Assembly: GCF_964340395.1 (NCBI RefSeq)
Contig: NC_135549.1
Span: 23,741,342 to 23,805,341, forward strand
Reading direction: 5' to 3'
Length of the DNA: 64,000 bases
Source: Glandiceps talaboti
Lineage: Eukaryota > Hemichordata > Enteropneusta > Spengelidae
Part shown: positions 18,033-32,450 of the stretch, piece after piece
Numbering within the stretch: position 1 is the first letter of the stretch
Layout of the letters: each line of letters starts with the position of its first letter
The notes under the pieces: model-generated
What the model was told of the DNA's origin: nothing
Databases searched by the model: none
The model's input: only the letters and a program-made list of their open reading frames with translations
Made by a program: the position numbers and the translations under genes

Positions 18033-20612
18033 GATCTGTAAAACCCCGCCAATAAAAAGGACAACAGTCAGTACAATTTGACTTAATTAACACCCACATA
18101 ATGTTGTCGGATGCACTTTCCAGCTTTTGAATATTCATATTACAGGTATTTCCATAAAACAAAAACAATGTCATCATAGTATCTTCAAAAATTTTGAAGT
18201 CTTTGATCTGGTAATTAACATGAATAGATTCATACCCAGCAAGTATTTTTTCATTTCCATATTCTAGGCAAGTTGCTACTAAGCAACAAAATTCAAATTC
18301 CTTAATGAAGTTCAAAAAGTCACTTTGAAAGTAAACCATTCATATTCCAAAATAGAACATTAGTCTGTATATGTGTGTCTAGCTTGGGTTGATTTTTATT
18401 ACGCTGATGTATCACTTGTCGATGTCCGATTTTGTTCACGTTTCGGGCTTCGGCTTACGTCCTTTGTTTGGTTTATCGGTCAGATACAGTAGTTGTTCTA
18501 AAATATTATCATATACGTACATGACATTAGATATTTTCAACTTATCAAATTTCAGCTGTGCAGTCTTGCCATCCGTCCTTGCCTTCACCAGGAACGTGTC
18601 AAGTTTTCTACGTTTCTCTCTGTCCATAGGTGAAATGTCCTCGATATCTTATTTTAAGTTTTTTGTCAGTTTCGCACTAGCTTTGAGAACTTGTACATGG
18701 TGCTTATATTTTGAAAGTTTGGCGATACTAGGTTTGGGGTTTGACTTTACATTACTCAATGTGTGCTCTCTCAAATTTAATTCCGTCACCATTCAGGTCA
18801 AGATTGTCTGAAATAAAGGATTTTAGTTTATTTTCAGTATCGTCCCATGTCTCTCGTCATCATCTTCTAATTAGTCCATAGATGATCTCTTCTCATTTTG
18901 CAATTTTTCATTTCCCGTTCCATGTTGATCAATTTATTTTGCATGAGTTTGTTTTCTTCAGACACCTCTGCTATAGTTTCATTTGCGTTTTCAAGCTCTT
19001 AACGTTTGTAAACCAACCACGTCTTCAGAAAGTTGTTTTACTTTCTCATTGAGATACTTCGAAAAGTTTACCAAATTGTCTGCTTAAGTCTATTCTTGTT
19101 CTTTTCAATTCATTCAGCAAGTCTAGATCTCCCATTGTAATTAACTTCACTTTGTGCGAGTTCATACTCGTAGTCCGACTCCTCGTGCGATTTTGGGATG
19201 TTAGGAGTGAACGCTCTTTGTTGCTCTGGAGGATTTTCTTGCCAAAAAGTCTCTGATCAATTTAGTTTGCTTTTCAGCTTGCTTGCCTTTGAGATGATCT
19301 TGCTAGGTCCAGGAATTTGCCCAACATCTCCGGAGCGAATCGGCAAGCAGAGTATGTTTTTGATTATATTTTTGTTGTTGTTCGATAGTGTTATGCAAAT
19401 GCACGCCTTTCATCATGGCAGATACTCAATCATCTACAATGTCACTTTTTATTAAAGACCAAACGTTGTTGTCTATTTTCTGGTATTTTTGTTCGTTTGA
19501 GTGTTTCATGGGACTCGAATGATACGCATTTGCTTACTTATGTGCAAGGAGCTCGAGATATATATGAACATATCGAAATCAATCCGCCATGTGTTGATGC
19601 CTTGGCAAATATCTAGATTTAAAACGAACGGTGATTTATATTCATTATTATGTCCCTTACTGTCTCATAAAATGTCCAAATTATTGGTATATGATAAAAC
19701 ATAAAGATTATTATCGGATTGTTTTTCTGCACTGATATTTTACAGACCAGATGTACCAAGTGATATTTCGTGTCCAAATCTCTAGCATTTATCACTTACC
19801 AAATCACTAGCATTTTCACTACTGTTTCCATATTGTATGACACGACACCAACATAAAAGGCCAAATCAATCTATCGAACACGTCATTGAAAAAAGATTCA
19901 TCACTCTTAGATAAATTGTTACGATTGTCAAAGTCAGAATTACTACTGCCTGTAATTGTTTACTATACTAACTGACTTAAAAAACGGTCCCATCTATGAC
20001 GTCATAATCCCCAAAAGAGAAAACCATAGGCAGTATGACTATAAATCCACAGCTGCTCGGGTCGGCCACTGATCGCCAGTTTTAACACATTTTTCTCACT
20101 TGCTATGCAATTTTGAATCGTCAGTGTTGCATGTACTGGTTAAGAGACATATAGATAACATTTTTCAAGGTTGTGGTATTGGGTATTTTGAATCACCTTT
20201 AAAGGAAGAAGGAAACTTGATAACGTGTTCTATAATGGCGTCTCGTTTGCAGAAAAAAATCATTACTCTATTTGCTGCAGTTCTGTTATATATCGTTGTT
20301 TTAGAATGGAAGACTATGACATTGATGACACCATTTACTGGTCGAGTAATGACCGTGGGTAGACATGAAGATCGCAAAGAAGAACTGTTAGTGACACATA
20401 ATACGACGAGTACTTCAGAGCTAGAGGAGGAAAGCAATACTGATGGTGGACAAAATCCTGAAGACCGCAAAGAGGAACAACTGTTGGTGACACACAATAC
20501 GTCGAGTACTTCAGAGGAGGAAAGCAATATTGATGGTGGACAAAACCCTGATAAATCAACGGAGGAGGTACCAGAACTGGGAAAAATAAATGAAGAGTTA
20601 GGACATGCAAAG
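18033..20612. repeat. Segmental duplicate of 3328-5584
   Basis: The block includes, in the same order, the ORF2 start and ORF1 of the minus LINE (RKLDTFLVKA at about 18600, coiled coil near 18950, ORF1 start near 19137), the region upstream of the fucosyltransferase and its exon 1. It corresponds to 3328-5584. Bases 19500-20234 diverge from the other copy and hold no gene. Confidence 0.75.
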
Positions 20613-23600
20613 GTTTGTTTCTTTGTTTATCTTAAGGCATGAGTTCAGGTTAATTATGTCCAGACAATAACATTCCTTTAACTTGATTGTAAAGAGAGGA
20701 ACAACGTAGTTGCGTATTTTGAAGTGCTCTACACTAGTAAATTAATCAATATTAAGTTATCAATATTAAGTTAACAAAATATTTATACTGTTTCTCAACG
20801 ATGATTTACAAATCGTTTTAAAAGCACAAAAATAATGGCATCTTTTCTATATACATTTGGAATATATATTTTTTCCATTTGCCAAAAATTAAAGAAAGTA
20901 TCAAACATATAGATGTGAAATATATAGATATATAGATACAATGTGAAATGACTTTAATATTTCATTGACATCAACAGAGTAACATACGTTTATATATATA
21001 CAAACATATGTAAAATAATATATTAACGGTAATACAAATGGTGAAAAAGCATTGTAAATAGATTTTAAAAGAAGAATGTGGCATATAAGGTGTACCGAAC
21101 GTAATCGGTATGAATTGCGCCTGGAAACAAATGGAGAAATAATCGTTGAGTGGATAACTGGCAATCTGCACATTGTTGGTTCTATCCTTTCATGGGGTAT
21201 ACTAAGACTATATCATTGGTATGCACACTTCAAATTCCATATAATTTGGTACATTCATCAACCATAACAAGTGTAGTTTGATGTAGTTGTTCAGGTAGTT
21301 TTTAATTGTGATATATACTTTGCATAAATAATCAGTTTGATTATTAGGTAGTATCTTTAGAACGCTTGATGATGTAACTTAAATTATAAGCTAAATGGTT
21401 AATTTGCATAATTAATGTTTTTTATTTTTAAATTAGTCAATATGTTAACTATTTAAGCTTCAAATTGCATACAGTTTCATATACTTAATTTTCCAATTAA
21501 GTGCTACTTTATGTAATATGACTATAGTTTAGAATTTTGCATTCCAACAATGTATGTAGGTCCAACAAATCCACGGTTTTGCCCTTACGGTTGACATTCA
21601 TTTTAAATCTGGTATCACATGTGATTAATATAATTGAGATTTGTTGTATATTTTGCATCATAATGCATTATTTGTTGGTATGCTATATCCCCTTTTCCGA
21701 GGATGTGATGGTACTGAAAAGGACTGTTTAGTTTGTGCTTGCACTGAAATATTTTGGTATTTTGTTACTGAGCTTAACTGGTTGCAAGTTTGAGGCAGAC
21801 CTTTTATGTACCGATCTTATATACGTTCCGACTGACTCGTTCATTGAGCTTTTTAAATCCGAGTTGGGCTTGCCTCTCGATTTCGTTCATTTATGTTTCC
21901 CCAAAGTCAGCGAGGTATTTGTTGAAGTTGTGAAGGTAGAACACATGATAGTTCCACTATAGTGCTCACAAACTTGTTTTTGAGCCTGCCAAATTGAGAT
22001 TAAATTATTGGCTTCTTTCAATGATAGTTTTACACTTGGTGTAGCTAGGATGCCTTTTTATCACTTTTCACAAATGATGAATCAGTTTGTGATTGTGAAA
22101 CTATATAATTTGGACATTGACGATAATTGAAGTGAATGCTTGTGTCTACACATATAGTCGTTATTGTTTGTTAATAGGTATACATGATATAATTATCAGA
22201 CTTTTGCCCATGTTTGATTCTATATCAAAAGTATTTGTATTTACATGAAAGCATGTTAAAGATGTATAATTGAATCGACTGAATCGGTGATTGGTAGTTA
22301 TAAAAGGTCTTCATACTGTGGGAATATGTGATACTTCTAACATACGGATATAGTTCATAACGAACGAATGTTGTCTAATCATATGTTTGTGAGTTCATAA
22401 GTTTCGGTATTCAGTGAAAACATAATGGATCAATGATATGTAGTTGTAATAGATCACCATATTAAGGAATATATATCTGTTACATGTCTGAACCAGAGGT
22501 GATAATCAATCAACAACAAAACATCCAAAACGTCCTTGGAAAAAGAACTATATCAAAAGACCTGAAAATTATCAACTAAACCAAATAAATTGATTTGAAA
22601 CCACCGATCGATTTCACTCACCAATGGAAAGAAATATAGTGTGTATCAAGGCAATACGCAGAGATAAACATCCACAATAATTATTTATCACCACAAATAG
22701 TGGTATGCAAAACACAAAATGGTCTGATCTGGAAGACAAACTTAGCAGTGCTGTCCTCAATACAAGCAACAAATAACTAGGTTAACACACAAGGCAATAA
22801 CTTAATTGAGATCAGTGAATCATTATTTAATGAACAATTATAATTATAAATGAAAGCATTGTTATGAGAATACCTTATAAGACTGATAATTAAATGGCAG
22901 TAACAGGCTATGTGAATAGTCCAGATATAATTGACTAGGCCAGATATGATTGACTACGTATACCTTCCGTATCGTGAGAGCTTTACATAATATCATACAC
23001 AGAAAGACCAGATGTAACAGTGCTCATAATGGGCATTACTGATATATCGTTTAACCTATCTCAAAACTCTACCATATACAATTAGCGGGATCCACTAAAC
23101 CCCCCCCCCCCCATGTCGTGATAGCAGGCCATAATAACATACACACAAAGACCAGATTTAATAGCGCTACGCATTAGCATTACTGTCATATATTTTAACC
23201 TATCTCAATACTTCGCTATATAGTGTGAGAGGAATCTGTACATTTTTTTTTATAACTACCTGTCACTGATTCAGCCGAAATAACTATAACGCCTTCGTAT
23301 AAACTTAATATGCCATCAACCAAGTATATCCAGAAATGAAACAATTGCGACCATGTACTATAGTCACAAAATGAATGTTCACTTCAATCATCGTCTAAGT
23401 GCAAACTGTTCACATATACAAAGCAGTAACATGTCTTCACCAGCCTTAACGCCTGACAAGAATCGACGACCTAGATCTGCTCCCTTACTAGAATAGAGTC
23501 TAACGAGTTTATTTATTTGCCTATGTTTGATTCTATATCAAAAGTATTTGTATTTACATGAAAGCATGTTAAAGATGTATAATTGAATCGACTGAATCGG

Positions 23601-26600
23601 TGATTGGTAGTTATAAAAGGTCTTCATACTTTGGGAATATGTGATACTTCTAACATACGGATATAGTTCATAACTAACGAATGTTGTCTAATCATATGTT
23701 TGTGAGTTCATAAATTTCGGTATTCAGTGAAAACATAATGGATCAATGATATGTAGTTGTAATAGATCACCATATTAAGGAATATATATCTGTTACATGT
23801 CTGAACCAGAGGTGATAATCAATCAACAACAAAACATCCAAAACGTCCTTGGAAAAAGAACTATACGAAAAGACCTGAAAATTATCAACTAAACCAAATA
23901 AACTGATTTGAAACCACCGATCGATTTCACTCACCAATGGACAGAAATAGTGTATCAAGACAAATTCAGAGATAAACATCTAGAATAATTATTTATCACC
24001 ACAAATAGTGGTATGAAACACAAAATGATCTGATCTGGAAGACAAACTTAGCAGTGCTGTCCTCAATACAAGCAACAAATAACTAGGATAACACACAAGG
24101 CAATAACTTAATTGAGATCAGTGAATCATTATTTAATGAACAATTATAATTATAAATGAAAGCATTGTTATGAGAATACCTTATATAAGACTGATAATTA
24201 AACACGTACTTTCGAAATGGCAGTAACAGGCTATGTGAATAGTCCAGATATAATTGACTAGTCCAGATATGATTGACTACGTATACCTTCCGTATCGTGA
24301 GAGCTTTACATAATATCATACACAGAAAGACCAGATGTAACAGTGCTCATAATGGGCATTACTGATATATCGTTTAACCTATCTCAAAACTCTACCATAT
24401 ACAATTAGCGGGATCCACTAACCCCCCCCCCCCCCCACATGTCGTGATAGCAGGCCATAATAACATACGCACAAAGACCAGATTTAATAGCGCTACGCAT
24501 TAGCATTAGTCATATATTTTAACCTATCTCAATACTTCGCTATGTAGTGTGAGAGGAATCTGTACATTTTTTTTATAACTACCTGTCACTGATTCAGCCG
24601 AAATAACTATAACGCCTTCGTATAAACTTAATATGCCATCAACCAAGTATATCCAGAAATGAAACAATTGCGACCATGTACTATAGTCACAAAATGAATG
24701 TTCACTTCAATCATCGTCTAAGTGCAAACTGTACTTTAATTGCACTACCACAAAATGATTCATAATTTGTGCAAAGTGACATAAAAACGGGATCCCAGGT
24801 GTACCAAATGTAGCACTATACTTGAAACCCGACAAAATAAATTGAGTACACAGTGTACCGGAACTAGCATAATTAATGTTTATTTGAGCGTTCGACATTA
24901 CATATTGAAGACGGGCGCAAAGAGTGCTGAAAATCATACCGACACATATAGAAAGCAGTAACATGTCTTCACCAGCCTTAACGCCTGACAAGAATCGACG
25001 ACCTAGATCTGCTCCCTTACTAGAATAGAGTCTAACGAGTTTATCATGAGGAAAAACCAGAATCATAAATAACTTACTATTAAAATAACAAAAAGGGATA
25101 ATCAATCAACAACAAAAATATTCAAAACATCCTTGAAAAGGGGATTATACCAAAAGGTTTGAAAGTCATAAACTAAAAGAAAATGCAAGGTTTGAAACCA
25201 CCGAAGGATTTCATTCACAAATGGAAAGAAATACTATAATGCACATCGAGGCAATACGCGGAGATAAAAAAAAACATACTGCAACATTTATTTCCGTCGC
25301 CACCAGTGGTATGCAAAACACACAATAATCTGAAAGGCAAACGTACCAGTGATGTCCTAAAACAAAGCCATAAATATCAAGGATAACACATAAAAGTAGC
25401 AACTTAATTGAGATCACTGTATCACTACGAACAATTATTATTATAAATGAAAACACTAACTTGATAATACCTCATATGACTGATGAGGAAACACAGTGGT
25501 AGTTTCGAAATGACAGTAACATGTCATGTGAATAGTCTAGATATGATTAACTACCTGCCATATCGTGAGAGCTTTTCATAATTTCATATAATACACGCAG
25601 ACACCAGATTTAACAGTGCTACTGATGCGCATTACTGATATATTTTAAACTATCTACAAAACTCTGCTGTATTGCGTCAGCCTGACTAACAAACATGCCC
25701 CAGCAGAGACTCACCAGTTAATCTCGAGGTAAACCTCCAAAGAGGTGATCATCAATCAGCAACGAAATATTCAAAAGTTACTTGGAAAGGGAATAATTCT
25801 AAAAGGCCTCAAAATCACAAACCAAACTACTACAACGAAATCGAGCACCAAGCCACACTCGAATTCTAAAAAGCACGCCAGAGTAACATATTTTTCAATG
25901 TAAGCACAAACCAAACGGCCATTTTCAGGGCCATCACTTCCTCCAAAAGGGGACATACCAACAAATAATGTATTACAAAACAAACTATAACCACACAACA
26001 AACAAACAAACAAACAAACAAACAAACAAACAAACAAACAAACAAACAAACAAACAAACAAACAAACAAACAAACAAACAAACATTAAGTCATCCTCTTC
26101 GACTGAAAAATAAGCGGACACCAATAAATTCGTTCAACAGAAACCTGGCGAATTGTCTAGATGGCACGAAAGTAGAATTGGGTAACATAACACTATAAAG
26201 GCCAAAACAAAATACTGTCAAATCTGAAAGGATATAGCAATAAATCTTTCGGGAAACGACCCAGAAATCGTAATGAAGGGCTTCGACAAAGGTCGTAGTA
26301 TTTCGATATCGAACAGAAATGACTATATACAAGAAAACAAACGTCAAACCAATACCGGTAATAAGTACATAAACCCGACATGCCATACAACACGAACACC
26401 AAAACGGTAATTATACGTGGGAGCTCTGGACCAACTGAAAAAATATCAGTCTGAGAATTCAATGATTATTTTCTGTTCAAACTTGTCCAGAAACAGCCGA
26501 CATATCTTAAAGATATAACTGAATTTCTATGCCAAATCGAGAAAAAACAAACTTCCTCCAAACTGTTTTCGAGTCACTATTGGTATTGAAGTGAATCCAT

Positions 26601-29600
26601 GTATACGAATATGACCCATGATGAAGCTATACAATACGTATGCTCTGCAATAACTACGGAAGTAAACACAAACAATGACTTCGATATGAAACCTCCACCA
26701 CCATCACCACCAGCAACCAGGTTCCTACTTAAAAATAACGACTACAAATAGTATTAAAATCTATAACACTTTGGAGTTCAGCAACGAATTCTACTGTAAC
26801 AAACAGATATACGTGGATAATATAATGGGCCTCAGCAGAAATTGTCGACATCAAATTCCATGCACTAGAACTGAAACTTAGTCTAATAGAAATAGTGAAC
26901 GTATGGATACAGACTTGGTTCCGTTATCATAATGACAGGTTCGTGATATTTACAGGAACTGATTAGAAGGAATTGAAAGTATTTACAGAAATATGCAACA
27001 AGTCCACAAAACATACATATTCACTTACAACTACTCTACAATTGAAATAACAAAGAAGGATGTCTACAAAGGCTAAAGATTCCCGTTCTTGATGTGAAAA
27101 TTCAACTCACACCAAAGAAACCACCACATGTCAATTCTTGGATAGAAAATCATGTCACCCTAAATCAGTCTCCAAAGTTGTTATCAAGGGTGAAACAATA
27201 CGATACACAAGAACCTGCAATAACAAATCCGATTTTATTGCAAAACGTAACATGTTCGCACAGAAATTAAATTAAATAGAAATTGAATATAACCAGTCAG
27301 AAATTAACCGATTATCACCCATATATGACAATAGAGCTGAATATCATTCTAAAAACAAAGACACCAAATAATATTCACTATAACCTGTCACCCTTTCTTT
27401 CAAGGAAATGAAATTTAAAAAACACTGAAAATACACGGGAATTCGTGTGACGTGAAGATAAACAACAACGACAACTATATCTAACACCGCCAATACTGGT
27501 ATATATATATTATCTGAAAGGCACACTTCTATGGAAAGCCGTTCAGGCCAATAGTATTATTTTTATTTTAGCTATAGTATTTTATATTTTTCGTACTTAC
27601 AAACTAATTTTAACCGTTTACGTACTTTTATTTGATGTTCACATTACTTTAATTGGAGTTAGTTTTCATTTATTTGAGAATATAATATTGTTTTATTTTT
27701 CGTCAAACCAGAATTTCTTTAAGGATTATATATAATTGAAAGTCAGAATATATTTTTTTAAAGTATTTTATTTAATTTTTAAAAAAAATTTCAACTTGTT
27801 TTTCCTCAACTTGTTTTTTGGGCCGAGTTTGCTGACAGGCAGAGCACGTCGTGCTCGTACCCGGCGCCTGTCACGAGTACGTCGTGCTCGTGACAGGCGT
27901 GTCCTTCGACATCCATTTTTATCTTCGAAATTGATCGCTCAAACATTATATCAGATCTCAAAACTGTTAATTTACGTGTGATAGTATCTGTTTTTTCCAA
28001 CAACCGCGCGCGACTTCAGCCTCGAACACACGTGTACACCGGCACGTTAAGGTTATGACCGCATGTATGATGTTACATGATGTAGTACGTAGGACACGAT
28101 CCATGTGCAACAGGTAAAGGTAGTTAATCTAAAACAAAGTTTGTCGCATCATGACCAAGCAATACATTGTTCTGTTATGATTTATAATGTTGCCGATAAC
28201 ATTCCCTGAAAACAATATTTGCAATGATTCTTACTATATTTGTAATATTATTATTCCCAAAGCGCTGACTGGTACAATTATTTTGATTATACAGTGTTGC
28301 AAAGTTTACTGAAAAGATTATCGATTTTTTTCCGACACCCTGCAGGCGCTCAGAGCTGTGCGAGTGTGATAAAATTGAGCCAGGTTTTTGAGCTATTGGT
28401 ACTTATTTTATTGTTCACAATATATTTGTGTGCCGTTGTGGTGGAGTCAAATGATGTATCCTTTCTTTCGTTGCAAAACTTGGCCTCAGATTTCTGTTTG
28501 CTATGAAGACAGGTGTACTTGATATTTAAGGATGATTTACAGAAATAATAGTTACCAACGCAACGTTAGATTTATTTACGAATTACGTCGCTGTACCCAT
28601 CATCAATGTCGCTTATCAGATGTCACACTAAATGATTATGTTGCTTCCCATCAGAAAATTTAACTGAAGGTAAGGGAAATTTTGATCGTAACATGTTCAG
28701 TCATGAAATCATCAGGTTTCTGGCAATTTCCATGACTTGTTTAGAAAGATTACAGTTCAATAATATTTGGAAGCAACAGCATAAAGTTAGCGCTAAATAT
28801 TACGTGATAACAATCAATCCCAGTCAACCATATGCACATGGTGGTATGTTTGTGCCTCATGTGTATGGTACCGGACGGACTAGCCTGTCTGTCAGTGTCA
28901 CATTTTGCTTCTTATCTTCAAGATGTTTTAAGAACATGAAAATAGACGTTGTCTGATCAACAGAATGTCTCTTCCACTGAAGTTTAGACAACATTTAGTT
29001 GTATTCTCATGTAAACGTCGTTGATCATGCATGATATGTCATACTGACCACGTTTCCTTCGACGTCTTTATGAAACTAGGTCAAGGGTTAAATTCACCGA
29101 GAACGAATACTTTCGCTAGTCTTGTTTTGCCGCGTAATCATCAAATATTTTCCAGATAATTATGAATAAATTTCTTATTTTACACTTTGGGCTTTTTAGT
29201 TTTGTCTGATAACCAGCCACCTTGAATACTATGTACTCACTTTATTTCACTTTCTCTTGATTGGGTTCATTACCATCCACACAGTGATACGAAGCAGTTT
29301 CATTGTCTTTCAAAAACGTACCCGTCCCGTTTGTACTGAAGACTTACTGTACATGTGGCGTGGTGTATCGTCTACGACTATATTTGCCTTGTATTAGTTG
29401 TAAAATGAAATAAAATTTGAACATGCTGAACAGAACTTTGGCCATGCATGTCTTATTTTTGTTTTATTTATTTATTTTTTTTGTTTTGAGGTAACTGTAT
29501 TGTGTTGTGTCTAGTCCTGCTTCCATGACGGTGCACGAGTCTGTATTACTGACTTGACTCTAAACACCGTCATGCAAAGAGCAATAGAGTTTGCCTATTG

Positions 29601-32412
29601 CAACACCGCAAGCAAAATGTACCCGCGCCAATTGCAAAAGAATTACCTACCGACCGATCAAATATTTGCAACCGATCGAATATCTACGCCATTTCCATTC
29701 CTCTGACGGTAGTATTCCCTGCTCAGATCACAAAAAGCGTCGAAATCGGACCTTTTCAAGTGCGAACTGCAACATTCAACTAACCCTCGTAACACCGCCA
29801 CATTTGATATCGTTGAGTGAGATCAATAATTACCCAGAGACACTTACGCCGACGTACGTAAGGAGAAGTGATTAAATTTACGATAGAATTTGAAAAGTTC
29901 CGATTTTGATAGTTTTGGTCATCCGCTATAGGACTTTTGCAGTCAAAATGAGGTAAACCGACTGAATAATAGATTTATTGCTAATATTTGACCACTGGGC
30001 GATTTTATTCCTTAGTTACCGGCATTTTTTGTAAGTCCGTATGTCACGGCTGGCTCTTCGCAGGACGGAGGGGGAGGGACAATTGTCAGAATCGAGTCCC
30101 GAATTCCTCCGTATGCAAGCAGGACTATATGTTGTGTCTATATGAACCTGTGTTTGCCATGATCCAGGTAGACACAACAATGGCAACTGCAACATCAGTA
30201 CAGCGTTGCGTCTTTTTATGTTGATTTCGACAATGATTCATGCTATGTATCAAAATAAAAGCAATCGACTTTCCGTAGTCTGTTTGAAAGCAAGACAGAC
30301 AATCGGACTACGCATTATTGTTCAAAAACAAAAACAAAAAACAAAATATTATCATGAAGCTGACTTGCCTTCTTTATATCAGTTCAAACACAATTTTCGA
30401 TTTCACTTTGATCATGAGCCACAACCGGGGAACTCCTAAATCGGTCAGGGAACTCAGTTATATTTACATGCTTACTGGCTCGGTAAAGGTTATTATTGTG
30501 ATGGGCAAGTATAGTGTGTATACTAGTATTTTTTTAGAGTGTTGTGTTTTTTTGGTTCATTGTGCACGATTGAAATAGAAACAGGTGAAATGCACATAAA
30601 ATCGTAAGTGCTAATTCGTATTGGGGAAGGAAACGAGGTCAAGTCAAGTAATCTTTCAAAAAACTACCCGAAACAGTGTGTCATGGTGCCGTATATCGTC
30701 TACCACTATTTTTGTCTCCTAAAATAAAATATAATTTGAACATGCTGAAGAGAACTATGGCTAGGCATGTCTTACAGTGCAATTTTTTGTTTCATTTATT
30801 TATTCATTTTGTTTTGATTTTTCGTGGGAGCGTGAGGTATTCACTGCACTGTGCGTCTGTGCTATGTCCATATGAACGTGTTTTCGCCGCGATGTGTGTA
30901 ATTTTCCAGGTAGACACAACATCATTGTTGCGTCTTTTTATATTGACTACGTCAGTGGTGCATGGTATTGTATCAAAACAAAAGCAATCAACTCTCGGTA
31001 GTCTGCTTGGAAGCAAGACAAACAATCCGGACTACCATGCATTACAAAATATTTGCAATGCCCCGTTCTGTTTTTAAGTCAACTTCGTGTAAATTTTAGC
31101 AACTTGTAAATTAATGATTATTCCTAGTCGTTCGGCAAAGTCATGTAAACAATAAACTAGTGAGTTGGTTGCTTTCATTGCCTATCATTTTGTGTATATG
31201 ATGTGTACACCTCGTACTGCATGCTGCATACACACATAAATGCAGTGCACATAACATGAGTGATTCGCGTGATAATTATAGCTACATTGTAATACATTCT
31301 AGTGACGTCAGTCGTCTTGCACGCGCAAAATATTACAGTTGCCATCTTGATAATTCTGCACTTGTCAGCAATCTTCACGACTGAGAAATTCTGGATAATA
31401 ATATTGATATTCCTGTAACAATCGATGTAGTGATACTGTGATCGATCCCAACTATATTGTGTCCTTATCGTTTGAATTTGGCATGTGTCACTGGGACCCG
31501 GAAATATGTACGTACGCATATGCACATCGTGTTGTCAGTTGAGTTGGAGAATTTAAAAGCAGACGATATTTTGTTGGATAAAATCCAAGTACAAACAATA
31601 ATATACAGTATGGAGTCAACGATCATGTCAACTTGTACTCAAATGTGTGTGTACACTTACTTTGAAGATTTTGTGATAAAAGACTTAACCACGCTGCGTA
31701 AATGGAATTGTCAAGAACTGGTGGTATTTTAGGTATTTAGTTACAATTTATTCTGGTGATTTTAGAGTTTTAGAATTGCATAGGTTTGATACAGATAATT
31801 TCAAAAATCATGAAACCTTGTTACAACATATGTCACCAACCCATACATTCAAACAGCAATGATGTTTTTTCCTAAATTTGAAATTTTTAAAGTGTTTTAT
31901 GTCTAATTTTTCAAAAAATCACATAATATGGTTATTTTGGTTACCATGGCAACTGATGTTCATTAAATGACCACTTTTTTTTAATTCAGCATGACAAACT
32001 ACCCTTGGTAGTGGGGTCAATGTGCAAATAAAAAGATATTTATCAGATGTATAATGTTATTTGTGAGATGTATGTGTATATAATGAAAACATAATTTTCA
32101 CGTCTACCATACGTTTCCATGGAAACAGCTATCCAATTTTAACAATTTATGTTACACCAGATAGCACTAACTCATACATGTCTAATACAATGGCATTTTT
32201 TCACTGTATTATCTTCTTTTTCAATGTTTTATGTCAAATTTTGGAAAAAATGGTTAACATATTATGGTGGTTTTGGTTACCATGGCAACAGATGTTCATA
32301 AAATGACCCCCTATTTTGAACTCAGCATACAAAACTACCCCAGGTAGGGTGGTTAGTATTGAAATAAACTTGATTATTATAAAAATTATTATTACTATAT
32401 ACTTATTATTTA

Positions 32413-32450
<38 letters not shown>

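Noticed and set aside
25860-25916. Histone C-terminus before the stem-loop at 25917
   Set aside because: No frame gives a recognisable H2A, H2B, H3, H4 or H1 end.
25771-26124. Open frame with LFVC repeats followed by VGMSPFGG
   Set aside because: The repeat part is the (CAAA)n array read on the minus strand, and the rest covers the histone-3'-end-like element.
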